From positions 1 through 40,406 of IMG/VR virus record IMGVR_UViG_3300034103_001695: a DNA stretch of 40,406 bases; one strand, given 5' to 3'. Shown one piece after another: positions 7,945 through 15,492 of the stretch. The translations under genes were made by a program, and so were the position numbers. Under the pieces are notes generated by a model. The model had not been told where the DNA came from and made no database searches. It saw only the letters and a list, made by a program, of their open reading frames with translations. Numbering within the stretch: the stretch's first letter is position 1; each line of letters starts with the position of its first letter. The stretch comes from a virus.

Positions 7945-8756
7945 TCGTTGACGTGCCATCGTGGGAGCATTTTGGAACGCATGAACAGAGCGCCTACCCG
8001 GAACATTGGGAAGGTGTGCGTGCTTATTGGGCTCAGTGCCTTGGTCCGACAGGTACTCGTCTAGCAGATCTTAGCGGCCCATCAAACTGGGGCACGTTCA
8101 CATCGAACATGACACCCAATACCGATTGGGTGGTTGATAGCGGCCGATATTCAACGCTTCATTCCGGCACCGAAAACAACGGCAAGCAAATACGGACGAA
8201 TTATCGAATTCCAACTACAAATTTCACCGCGCTGGTTTGGGCAAAAGCGACTTCCGGAGGACTTTTGGTTCGTCCTTTCGGTGATAGCGCTGCCTCAACT
8301 GGAGTCTCCGGTGTGTCGCTTGGTTTTGGAATTTTTGGTGGCAATAACGTTTACGGAATTTTTCGCCAGGGTGTTAACGCTAGTGCCGGCGACATAAGCA
8401 CTACGTCAACTTTTTTAAACGAAGTCGCTTTGTGGGGCGTGCAAATGTCGGCAAACGACGGCGCATCTGTTTGGAAAAATGGCGTCCGTCTCGCGGGAAA
8501 TGCGACTTACAAGTCGATCACACAACAGGATCAGGGTTGGTACATCGGTGGCGACCATCCGCGGTCAGCTTTTAACGGCAACATTTATGAGTCGATGATT
8601 TGGGACCGCGTGGTAACGGCAGCAGAGCAACGGCAAATTTATCAGATTGGCATCGGTGGCATGTTGACGCCTGCACCTATCCCCGCACTGTTTGCGTTTC
8701 CGTCGAACCCGCTGGCCATTTTTGCCGCGAGCCATGCGGCTGTTGTAGGAGGCTGA
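7941..8756 (+). CDS. Putative receptor-binding protein, LamG/concanavalin-like
   Basis: This 271-residue protein likely contacts the host surface. Residues about 60-230 form a LamG/concanavalin A-like beta sandwich by pattern: TNFTALVWAKATSGGLLVR, a glycine-rich core, then VWKNGVRLAGNATYKS and GWYIGGDHPRSAFNGNIYES ending in the typical IWDRVVTAAEQRQIYQIG helix. The GTG at 7941 is preferred over an ATG at 7926. A GGAGGA ribosome-binding site (7928-7933) is spaced eight bases before it, and it gives a four-base overlap with the preceding stop. The coding sequence is clearly AT-richer than neighbouring genes, a common sign of recently exchanged adsorption genes. Confidence 0.7.
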   Translation: MIVDVPSWEHFGTHEQSAYPEHWEGVRAYWAQCLGPTGTRLADLSGPSNWGTFTSNMTPNTDWVVDSGRYSTLHSGTENNGKQIRTNYRIPTTNFTALVWAKATSGGLLVRPFGDSAASTGVSGVSLGFGIFGGNNVYGIFRQGVNASAGDISTTSTFLNEVALWGVQMSANDGASVWKNGVRLAGNATYKSITQQDQGWYIGGDHPRSAFNGNIYESMIWDRVVTAAEQRQIYQIGIGGMLTPAPIPALFAFPSNPLAIFAASHAAVVGG

Positions 8757-8757
8757 T

Positions 8758-9735
8758 ATGAGTCTGCGACCCGTTGGTTCGACTAGCAATCTGGCGACGA
8801 TCCGGATCTTTGATGACGGCGGTATTCCTGCCCCTGGTTTGGCGCTCCACAGCAACGGCGCGAGCATCAACTACAAGCGACAAGGATCGGCAGCGGTCAC
8901 GATCACGATCACCGGTTCGCCGACACCGAACTACACCGATGTCGGTGATGGGTCGTACGAGATCGCGGTGCCCGATGCGGCATACGCGTCCGCCAACCCA
9001 CGATTGACGATCGAGGGGTCGCTCGCGGGCCACGTGATTATCCCCGACGTCCAACAGGTCGGAGCCCCAGCGGTCAACGTTACGGCGGTTGGTGGCACCG
9101 CGGTCAACGGACCGAACGCACTCAAGGCCGACGTCTCTGCGTTGGCGTTAGAAAGCACGGTCAACGCGGTTGGTGTGGCTCTGGTGGATGTCAGCAACCG
9201 AATTCCCGACGCATTGGAAGGCGGACGGATCAAGGCGGTCGCGACGGTGTCGACGGCGGGGCTGGCCACCGAGGCGACGCAGCTGCTGATCAAGGCCAAG
9301 ACGGACCTGATCGGAACCGCTGCGGTTTCGGTCGTCTCACCCGTCCGACAAGACGGCACGCTCAACGACCTGGTCGTCGGTGACGCGTACCAACAGACTA
9401 CCGGCCGAGCGATCCAGATCACGATCACCGGCGTCTCGGCGGGGCTCCAGACGGCCCTGGCCACGGCAACGGTCCACCTCGGGTTCCGAGCCTTTGGCAA
9501 GTCGCGACAATCGCCCGAGTTTCGCCGCTACGAATTCGCCGGCACGATCGTCAGTGTCGGGGCCTCGACCGTGGTGCGGTTCGAGCTGACCACCGCCCAG
9601 ACCAAGGGGATCCTGCCGGGCCGTTACGATTACGACATCGAATTCCGAACCGGTGGCAATTATCTGACCGAGGTCGCCTCGGTCGAGGATACTCCGATGT
9701 CGTGGCTCGAATCGTCAACGACGTTGCCAACGTGA
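8758..9735 (+). CDS. Putative tail fibre or baseplate-type protein
   Basis: This 325-residue protein starts one base after the previous stop. The N-terminal about 95 residues are a beta domain (ATIRIFDDGGIPAPGL, then YTDVGDGSYEIAVPDAAYAS). Next comes a repetitive Ala/Val-rich helical middle (ALESTVNAVGVALVDVSNR, ATEATQLLIKAKTDLIG) that could trimerise as a shaft. The C-terminal beta domain (about 215-325) has a RYDYDIEFRTGGNY strand like BppU-type baseplate domains. Adjacent to the LamG-like gene, it probably belongs to the same adsorption apparatus. The domain assignments are from pattern only. Confidence 0.6.
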   Translation: MSLRPVGSTSNLATIRIFDDGGIPAPGLALHSNGASINYKRQGSAAVTITITGSPTPNYTDVGDGSYEIAVPDAAYASANPRLTIEGSLAGHVIIPDVQQVGAPAVNVTAVGGTAVNGPNALKADVSALALESTVNAVGVALVDVSNRIPDALEGGRIKAVATVSTAGLATEATQLLIKAKTDLIGTAAVSVVSPVRQDGTLNDLVVGDAYQQTTGRAIQITITGVSAGLQTALATATVHLGFRAFGKSRQSPEFRRYEFAGTIVSVGASTVVRFELTTAQTKGILPGRYDYDIEFRTGGNYLTEVASVEDTPMSWLESSTTLPT

Positions 9736-9737
9736 TC

Positions 9738-9752
9738 GGCAACACCGTGACC
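9738..9752 (+). promoter_or_regulatory. Late-region repeat element, copy 2 (before cement gene)
   Basis: GGCAACACCGTGACC is identical to copy 1, begins two bases after the preceding stop and lies 85 bases before the cement-protein ATG. The near-identical spacing to the start codon (87 and 85 bases) for the two abundant capsid components supports a regulatory role. A short G-run/C-run hairpin follows at 9778-9797. Confidence 0.55.
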
Positions 9753-9777
9753 CAGCGGTCGGGCGGCATACGTTAGC

Positions 9778-9797
9778 GGGGGTCAATTTCGCCCCCC
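9778..9797 (+). terminator. Weak G5/C5 hairpin upstream of cement gene
   Basis: GGGGG (9778-9782) can pair with the C-run at 9792-9797 across a loop of about nine bases. It lies in the leader between the late element and the cement gene. It may be a leader structure rather than a terminator. Confidence 0.3.
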
Positions 9798-9822
9798 ACC
9801 GCAACACGCTGGAGTCTGATCG

Positions 9823-10200
9823 ATGTCGGCAATTTATCTCGGGAACGATGACGAGCAGGTCATCACCAACGGCGCATCCGCCGTCGCTTGCGGGGCGATC
9901 GTCCGCACCGACGCCGCGGGAAGTAAAGCCGGCGTCGTCTCGTCTCTGCAAGGGATCGCCGCCAACGCCCAGGGCGGGGTCAAGATCCGCGGCCGGTTCA
10001 CCGTTGTCGCTCGCGGTGCCGACACCTGGGCCGCCGGTGATCAGGTCCTTTGGAGCTTTACCAACAGCAACGCGACGAACAAAACCGCCAACGCCGGGGC
10101 CAGCTCCGTTGCGCTCGGCCGGGCGGTCACCGCCAAGGCCAGCGGTGCGACCAGCTGCGAGGTCGAGCTGAACGGCGGCGGCGTCAACAACCTCAGCTGA
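9823..10200 (+). CDS. Capsid cement/decoration protein, DUF2190-like
   Basis: This 125-residue protein stabilises the expanded capsid. The pattern matches DUF2190 decoration proteins: an N-terminal strand, ACGAIVRTDAAGSKAGVV, the conserved GIAANAQGGVKIRGRFTVVA block, then a WAAGDQVLW motif and a C-terminal GRAVTAKASGATSCEVELNG. Family members of about 110-130 residues usually sit beside the major capsid gene. Here it is about 5.5 kb downstream, after tail and adsorption genes, with its own upstream repeat element and a hairpin behind it, so it appears to be an independent transcription module. Confidence 0.75.
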   Translation: MSAIYLGNDDEQVITNGASAVACGAIVRTDAAGSKAGVVSSLQGIAANAQGGVKIRGRFTVVARGADTWAAGDQVLWSFTNSNATNKTANAGASSVALGRAVTAKASGATSCEVELNGGGVNNLS

Positions 10201-10224
10201 TCGCGACGCGATCGAGTTTTCAGA

Positions 10225-10245
10225 CCGCGGCTTGTGAGGCCGCGG
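10225..10245 (+). terminator. Hairpin after the cement gene
   Basis: A perfect 7-bp inverted repeat, CCGCGGC (10225-10231) and GCCGCGG (10239-10245), with a seven-base loop lies 24 bases after the cement-gene stop. There is no U-run. It probably terminates or stabilises the short cement transcript, like the capsid hairpin. Confidence 0.55.
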
Positions 10246-10279
10246 GTGTCGTTCGACCCGCCCCACGTGAGCCCCAGCC

Positions 10280-11242
10280 GTGAGCCTCTACACCCCCTAC
10301 GCGATCCGGTTCCACAACTCGACGATGACCACGGCGACGTTGCTGTCGGCGATCCGATCGCAGTCGATCGCCGTCAACAACTCGATCACGGCCGACACCG
10401 ACGCCGGGTCACCGTACCCGCAACACGTCGCCAACGCCGCACAAAAGCCGTCGGCTCAATTCGTCTCGACCGACGTCGCCGGCGCGTTGGACCTGGTCGG
10501 AACCGAAGGGTGGCCGATCAGTGCGACCAACGTTAGGCCGGGGCTCGACCTGTTTCAACTGTTAATCGATGCGACGACCGGACGACCCGCCGCGGGATCG
10601 GTCCACCGGCGGCTGAACATTCAACGCGGGATCGTCGTCCCACAATCGCTGACCGTCGACCACCAGGCCGACGCCCAATTGTCCATGCAGGCGTTTGCGA
10701 TCGCCGACCCGGCCGACACCGCAACGATCGGCGTGGCACCGCTGACGCCGTTCGCCAGCCAAGCCGCACCGACGGGGCTCGCTGGCGGATCACGCCACAC
10801 CCTGGGCCCAACCTCGATCGGTGGTGTGACGCTCGCCTGCAACCTGCGGGTCGAGATCAATTTCGGGGTCACCGTAATCACCGAAGGATGCAACAGCGAC
10901 ATCCACGACGCGGGGCTGTTGATCGCATCGAGCAACCCGACGATCCGGATCAGCGGCAAGAACATGGCCAAGTTCATCAGCGCCGACATCCCGTTGGCCG
11001 GCAAGGGTGCGACCCACGCCAACACGTCGATCGTGTTGCGCAAACGGTTGCAAACCACCGCCGGGTTCGTTGCGAATGCGACCGCCGAACACATCCTGAT
11101 TACCGCCGCCGGGATGGCCTGTTGGGAACAGGTCCACAGCGCCACCGGCAACGGACGCGTCGAGGACGTGTTGATGATTAGCTGTCGGCACGATGGGACG
11201 AACACGCCGATCGTGATCGACACCACCCACGCGATCCCCTGA
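10280..11242 (+). CDS. Probable major tail tube protein
   Basis: This 320-residue protein starts with GTG and stands alone between two hairpins, upstream of the tail chaperone and tape-measure genes. That is the canonical position of the tail tube gene in siphoviruses. It is beta-rich with few charged clusters. Features include RRLNIQRGIVVPQSLTVDHQ, a possible structural core, and paired cysteines in the second half. No named family was recognised, so the call rests on gene order and expected size. Hairpins on both sides suggest separately tuned expression, which fits an abundant tube subunit. Confidence 0.5.
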   Translation: MSLYTPYAIRFHNSTMTTATLLSAIRSQSIAVNNSITADTDAGSPYPQHVANAAQKPSAQFVSTDVAGALDLVGTEGWPISATNVRPGLDLFQLLIDATTGRPAAGSVHRRLNIQRGIVVPQSLTVDHQADAQLSMQAFAIADPADTATIGVAPLTPFASQAAPTGLAGGSRHTLGPTSIGGVTLACNLRVEINFGVTVITEGCNSDIHDAGLLIASSNPTIRISGKNMAKFISADIPLAGKGATHANTSIVLRKRLQTTAGFVANATAEHILITAAGMACWEQVHSATGNGRVEDVLMISCRHDGTNTPIVIDTTHAIP

Positions 11243-11260
11243 CCGACCGCTCGGGATGGC

Positions 11261-11276
11261 GGGGCCGCCGGGCCCC
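11261..11276 (+). terminator. GC-rich hairpin after the tail tube gene
   Basis: GGGGCC (11261-11266), loop GCCG, GGCCCC (11271-11276). A T-run (11309-11313) follows about 30 bases later, with further short complementary segments between. This is probably a transcription terminator or attenuator bounding the tail tube message. Confidence 0.55.
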
Positions 11277-11337
11277 ATAGCGGGCTACACGCTCCGTGGG
11301 CTCGGCGGTTTTTGCCCTTTTCAATCAATCGACCCCA

Positions 11338-11589
11338 ATGCCAACGAACGAACCAAAACCAATTCCAAAGCCGATCGACGTGGTCACCGTGTTGTGTCGG
11401 GTTTGTGGTTGGGGCCGCATCCAAGCGGCCCAGGTGGCGATGGGGATGGACGCCGCCACGATCAAAAGCGTCGAGGGGTCGTACGCAAGATCGGACCGCG
11501 AAACGATCGTCGTGGCGGCGTTCTCTACCCTCGCCAAACTTCGCCAAGCCCCCCCCGACCCCGTACCCGAACCGACCCCCAAACCCTGA
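11338..11589 (+). CDS. Small protein between tail tube and chaperone genes
   Basis: This 83-residue protein has proline-rich ends (EPKPIPKPIDVV at the start, DPVPEPTPKP at the end) around a helical centre. The centre, VLCRVCGWGRIQAAQVAMGM, has a CxxC and could hold a helix-turn-helix. The ATG at 11338 is chosen because the upstream in-frame ATG lies in the preceding terminator region. Small tail assembly chaperones occupy this position in siphoviruses. The role is unconfirmed. Confidence 0.5.
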   Translation: MPTNEPKPIPKPIDVVTVLCRVCGWGRIQAAQVAMGMDAATIKSVEGSYARSDRETIVVAAFSTLAKLRQAPPDPVPEPTPKP

Positions 11590-11609
11590 CCCGAGGCCAC
11601 CACGACCCC

Positions 11610-12467
11610 ATGGCTGGTTTTCTCTATTTCCTCCCCGACCTGCGGACCGTTAAACCGTCCGACATCACGGCCCATCGGCTCGATTACGCGATCGAGTCGA
11701 AACAGATCCAGCCGATCACCCTGGGCCCTGGTGATCGCCCGGGCGTGATCGTCGCCGACGCGTCATCGATGGACCGGGCCGCGGTCCGGTACCGACCGAC
11801 GACGCAAACTTGGCACCGCTGCACCCGCAGCGACGGCCCGACGCCGTGGGTCGGTTGGTACACCGACGAGCCACCCGCCGCGGCCGACCTGGTAAGGCCG
11901 TCAACCCTGCCGGGTCTCGACGTGACATTGCCCGATGGGGACCGGTACCAGGTGCCGATCGCCAGGCGGTTTAGCGATTTCGAGGGGCGGCTGTTGTGGT
12001 CGTGTGCCCTGCCCCAGTCGCTCGCCCGCGACATGACCGGCGTGTGGGTGCCTCGTGGCCCGATCGCACGCTATGCCCGGCTGTGGGACTTGCTCCAGGG
12101 GTTTTTGATCGCACGCGAGGCGGCGGTCGCCGAGGCCACCGACGGCGGGACGGTCTATTTCGACTATCCACCGATCAACGATTTGGCGATCGCGATCCTG
12201 GGGATCAATTACCGAGTCGGGGCCGACGAGCTGGAACACCGGGGCCTGTGGACCCAGGACGTACGGGACGCGATCCTGCGCGTCGCTTGTGACGATGCGA
12301 CCCGCGAGGCGTGGGTAAAAAAAAAGATGTTGGAAACGGTCCACGCTGGTGGTCTTTCCTTGCCTGGGCCCGATCCGTCGACGCCGGCCGACCGAACCAA
12401 CACGCCCCCACCGTGGCCGATCTCTACGCCCACAGTGTCGGACTCCACCGCTGAGGCAATTGCATGA
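11610..12467 (+). CDS. Putative tail assembly chaperone with -1 frameshift site
   Basis: This 285-residue protein is encoded immediately before the tape-measure gene and overlaps it by four bases (ATGA). That is the position of lambda G/GT tail chaperones. The body has a beta N-terminus (GFLYFLPDLRTVKPSDIT) and a helical second half (NDLAIAILGINYRVGADELE). A run of nine A residues (12317-12325) is in frame as GTA AAA AAA AAG, giving a perfect A-AAA-AAG heptamer. After a -1 slip the ribosome would read 42 codons ending at the TGA at 12452, giving a 281-residue variant with an aromatic C-terminus (PRWWSFLAWARS). The zero-frame tail is Pro/Ser/Thr-rich. The chaperone role is inferred from position and the slippery site. 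Confidence 0.6.
   Translation: MAGFLYFLPDLRTVKPSDITAHRLDYAIESKQIQPITLGPGDRPGVIVADASSMDRAAVRYRPTTQTWHRCTRSDGPTPWVGWYTDEPPAAADLVRPSTLPGLDVTLPDGDRYQVPIARRFSDFEGRLLWSCALPQSLARDMTGVWVPRGPIARYARLWDLLQGFLIAREAAVAEATDGGTVYFDYPPINDLAIAILGINYRVGADELEHRGLWTQDVRDAILRVACDDATREAWVKKKMLETVHAGGLSLPGPDPSTPADRTNTPPPWPISTPTVSDSTAEAIA
12320..12326 (+). promoter_or_regulatory. A-AAA-AAG slippery heptamer, candidate -1 frameshift
   Basis: The heptamer is in the correct phase for tandem -1 slippage (codons AAA AAG). It is the dnaX-type sequence, located about 140 bases before the end of the presumed tail chaperone gene and just upstream of tape measure. The -1 frame stays open for 42 codons. No obvious stimulatory pseudoknot was identified by eye. 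Confidence 0.45.
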
Positions 12468-14191
12468 GCAGCACGATCGTCACACTGACGGGCGACGCGA
12501 CGGCACTCGATCGAGCGTTTCGTATCATTCAACAGGCCCAAGACAAAGCCGACGCCAAGTTTCGCGCGATGAAGGACACCGCCAAGGCGTCGGCGTCCGA
12601 GATCTCCCAAGACATGACCGCGGCCGGTGACACCACGGCCAAGGTCTTTAACGAATCGATCCGCGAGTTGCGTCGCATGGGGCCCGAGGGTCGAGCGGCA
12701 GCGACAGCGATCGAGGCCCACCTGCGCGAGACCGGCCAGGCGGGCCGGCAATCGTTCGATTCGGTGATCGCCAAAATCGGCGAGATCGACGACGCAGCTG
12801 CGGCCGTGGCCCGATCGGCCAAGGCCGAACTGGACGGAGCGGCCGATGGGATCAAAGACGACGTCGACGACCTCGACAACAAGACTGGCAAGATCCAGGC
12901 CAACGTCATCGAGTACGCCAAGGCGTGGCTGTCCGTCGGTGCGGCGGTCGGTGTGATCCGGGCGGGGCTGGCCGAGGTGCGGGCCGAGCAGGAAAAGAGC
13001 CTGGAGAGTTTGCAAGGGCTCGCGGATCCTGAACGACGCTTGGCCCAGATCGCCACATCGGCGTCGGACCTCGACGCGATGCTGGCCCAGGCCGATCAAT
13101 TGTCCGAGCGGTTTGGGATGAGCCGCGAACAGTCTCGCGGGTTGATCTTCTCGGCCCGGTCGGAGGGGTTCACGGGCGACGTCGACACCGTGGCCCGAGC
13201 TTCGCGAGTGATCGACACCGAGGCCCAGGCAAAGCTGGTCGGGGTGTTGTCGCGTCAATTCGGCGACGCAACGAACACAGCCCAAAACCTGTCGGCGGTG
13301 TTGGCTGCGGCCGGTGGCTCGGCGTTCAATTTCGAGACGGTCGGGGCGAACGTGATTAAGTCGGCCTCGGCGGCTCGGGCCTCGGGTGCCGACCTCCCCG
13401 AGACGCTGGCGGCCAACGCCCAATTGGCCAACCTAATCGGCGACACCGCCGGCGATCGCGTCCGAGCGTTCGCCTCGCTCGCGAGCCTGAACCCATTGCT
13501 GCAAGGCCGCGGGATCATGGGATCGGCCGAGGCATTGCAAGCGATGCCCGAGGCCCAGCGGGGCAAGATCCTGGGGTCGGGGATGGAGGTCAACGAAGCC
13601 TATCGGCTGCTATTGGAAAACTCCAAGGCGATTAAGGATTCGGCCGAATCGATCCGGGCCGACATCGCCGCGACCGGCGAGGGTGGCGGGGCGTTGGCGG
13701 GGGCGTTGGCGACGGTCGAGGGGTCCAGCCGCTTCATGAGTCGCGAGGCTGTCGCTCGGGCGCAGCAATCACAACAGATCGCCGCCGAAGGCCGATTCAG
13801 CGCATCCGAGGCGGAATTCCAGGCCCAGCTCGCTTCCCAGCGGGCCGATGCGCTGAACAACGGCGGCGGGGCGATTGCCGGGGCATTCGGCTCGATGGCT
13901 GCTCGGGGGCTGAGGGCCTCGACCGGTGATTTGTTGGGCGGTGGAACGGCGGCCTCGGTCGGTGGCGAGATTGCCCAGATGTCGGACGCGGAGCTTGCCC
14001 TGTCGGCATCACCGATGGGGGCGCTGATCCAAGCCGCGATGTCGATCACGAAGCTAGGCGGTCGCATGGGTGGCGGATCCGGTGATCCGGTCGTCGAGGA
14101 ATTGCGTGGGATCCGGTCCAACACATCACCCGGGCCGGTGTTCCGCGGTTCGAATTTACAGGCACCCGTCGAGGCGGCCTCGGCCCCGTAA
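12464..14191 (+). CDS. Tail tape-measure protein
   Basis: This 575-residue, alanine-rich and helical protein sets tail length. The N-terminal about 150 residues are coiled-coil-like (IIQQAQDKADAKFRAMKDTA, IREL RRMG region). A hydrophobic glycine-rich segment lies near 160-170 (LSVGAAVGVIRAG), as in tape measures that contact the membrane. A middle region repeats SADA-like helices, and the C-terminus is low complexity. The ATG overlaps the preceding gene's stop. At the usual rule of roughly 0.15 nm per residue this predicts a tail near 85 nm, short to average for a siphovirus. No sheath or baseplate wedge genes are present, which fits a non-contractile tail. Confidence 0.85.
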   Translation: MSSTIVTLTGDATALDRAFRIIQQAQDKADAKFRAMKDTAKASASEISQDMTAAGDTTAKVFNESIRELRRMGPEGRAAATAIEAHLRETGQAGRQSFDSVIAKIGEIDDAAAAVARSAKAELDGAADGIKDDVDDLDNKTGKIQANVIEYAKAWLSVGAAVGVIRAGLAEVRAEQEKSLESLQGLADPERRLAQIATSASDLDAMLAQADQLSERFGMSREQSRGLIFSARSEGFTGDVDTVARASRVIDTEAQAKLVGVLSRQFGDATNTAQNLSAVLAAAGGSAFNFETVGANVIKSASAARASGADLPETLAANAQLANLIGDTAGDRVRAFASLASLNPLLQGRGIMGSAEALQAMPEAQRGKILGSGMEVNEAYRLLLENSKAIKDSAESIRADIAATGEGGGALAGALATVEGSSRFMSREAVARAQQSQQIAAEGRFSASEAEFQAQLASQRADALNNGGGAIAGAFGSMAARGLRASTGDLLGGGTAASVGGEIAQMSDAELALSASPMGALIQAAMSITKLGGRMGGGSGDPVVEELRGIRSNTSPGPVFRGSNLQAPVEAASAP

Positions 14192-14205
14192 GGAGACCCA
14201 GCAAC

Positions 14206-14625
14206 ATGCCCGCATTGATCGGAACCGCGTACGAATTCAGCGCGCACATCGGCCCCCCGCCCCAATTGCCCCGGCCGGTCACCGAACAGTTCACCCGGCC
14301 AGGTCTGGCCGGCACGGGGGTCAAGATCCACGCGACGATGTCGCCCGAGTTCTCGCTGCAGCTGGTCGCCCACGGGGCCGAATCGGCTCGACCCGCCGCG
14401 GCCGATGCCTACCGAACGCTCGTCGGCACGGTGCAACGGTTGCGGATCACCGGCGTCGATTACGACGCGCTGGGGTGGCGGTTCCTGGTCCTGGGCGTCG
14501 AGGTGATCGAGAGCCAGGCGATCATCGCGTTCCACGGCCGATCGTGGGCGGGTCTGCAGGTGAGTCATGCCCCCGCCGGCCGGATCGTCACCTCGTGGCG
14601 GATGCAAGCGGTCCCGTACCCGTAA
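14206..14625 (+). CDS. Probable distal tail protein
   Basis: This 139-residue protein follows tape measure after a 14-base gap with a GTAAGGAG-like ribosome-binding site. It is beta-rich (FSLQLVAHGAESARPAAADA, then YDALGWRFLVLGVEVIESQA) and ends in SWRMQAVPYP. Distal tail or tail-tip proteins are encoded right after tape measure in siphoviruses. The assignment is positional. Confidence 0.6.
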   Translation: MPALIGTAYEFSAHIGPPPQLPRPVTEQFTRPGLAGTGVKIHATMSPEFSLQLVAHGAESARPAAADAYRTLVGTVQRLRITGVDYDALGWRFLVLGVEVIESQAIIAFHGRSWAGLQVSHAPAGRIVTSWRMQAVPYP

Positions 14626-14659
14626 GAAAACCTGACGATGATTGATAGACAGAAGGATC

Positions 14660-15481
14660 ATGACCGACCTACCGATTAACAAGATTGTTTGCGGCGACAA
14701 CGTAGCGACGATGGCGACGTTCCCCGCGGAATCGATCGACCTAGTTGTTACTTCGCCGCCGTATGACAACCTGCGAACCTACGGCGGCCACACGTGGGAT
14801 TTCGAAGGAGTCGCTCAACAGTTGTGGCGAGTCATCAAGACGGGCGGTGTGGTTGTTTGGGTGATCAATGATGCGACCGTGAACGGCAGCGAAACCGGAA
14901 CGAGTTTTCGGCAAGCGCTTCGGTTCATGGAGATCGGGTTTCGGTTGCATGACACGATGATTTGGGAGCGAACATGCCCGTTCCCAGAATCGACGCGATA
15001 CCGCCCAAATTTCGAGTATATGTTTGTTTTGTCAAACGGAAGCCCAAAATCATTCAATCCGATCATGGACAGGAAGGTGACGACAGGTACAAGATCCACG
15101 CCGCCGCAAGAGCGACAACCAGACGGCCGAATCATAAAACCGAATCGAGATTACGCCGCGCATTATAGAGAATATGCACCAAGATTTAACACATGGAAGC
15201 ATGTAAACGGCAGCACAAACGGCACGTCGGATCTTTATGCGTATAAGCATCCAGCAGTATTCCCCGAGGGAATCGCTCGCGACCACATCCTGAGTTGGTC
15301 GAACGAAGGCGACATCGTGCTGGATCCCTTCAGCGGATCAGGCACTACAGCCAAGATGGCGAAGCATAACGGGCGGCGATACATCGGTATCGAGATCAAC
15401 CCGGAATACTGCGAGATTGCGGCGAAGCGGCTGGAACAGGGCGTTTTAGAGTTTTCAGACGAGCCAATGCCGTTGAAATAG
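14660..15481 (+). CDS. Site-specific DNA methyltransferase (N4-C or N6-A)
   Basis: This 273-residue enzyme transfers a methyl group from S-adenosylmethionine to an amino base. Catalytic motif IV is TSPPY (residues 31-35), followed much later by the SAM-binding motif I DPFSGSGTT (222-230). That is the beta-class circular order. SPPY is most typical of N4-cytosine enzymes, though N6-adenine enzymes also use it. The ATG at 14660 has an AGAAGGA ribosome-binding site and is preferred over an upstream TTG. It has no partner endonuclease beside it, so it is an orphan that could protect phage DNA from host restriction. The gene is AT-richer than the tail genes around it, a sign of recent insertion. 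Confidence 0.9.
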   Translation: MTDLPINKIVCGDNVATMATFPAESIDLVVTSPPYDNLRTYGGHTWDFEGVAQQLWRVIKTGGVVVWVINDATVNGSETGTSFRQALRFMEIGFRLHDTMIWERTCPFPESTRYRPNFEYMFVLSNGSPKSFNPIMDRKVTTGTRSTPPQERQPDGRIIKPNRDYAAHYREYAPRFNTWKHVNGSTNGTSDLYAYKHPAVFPEGIARDHILSWSNEGDIVLDPFSGSGTTAKMAKHNGRRYIGIEINPEYCEIAAKRLEQGVLEFSDEPMPLK

Positions 15482-15492
15482 GTTTTAACACC

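Noticed and set aside
8134-8397. Plus-strand frame of 87 codons in the LamG-like gene
   Set aside because: Out-of-frame shadow that arises because this gene is AT-richer and stop-poor in that phase.
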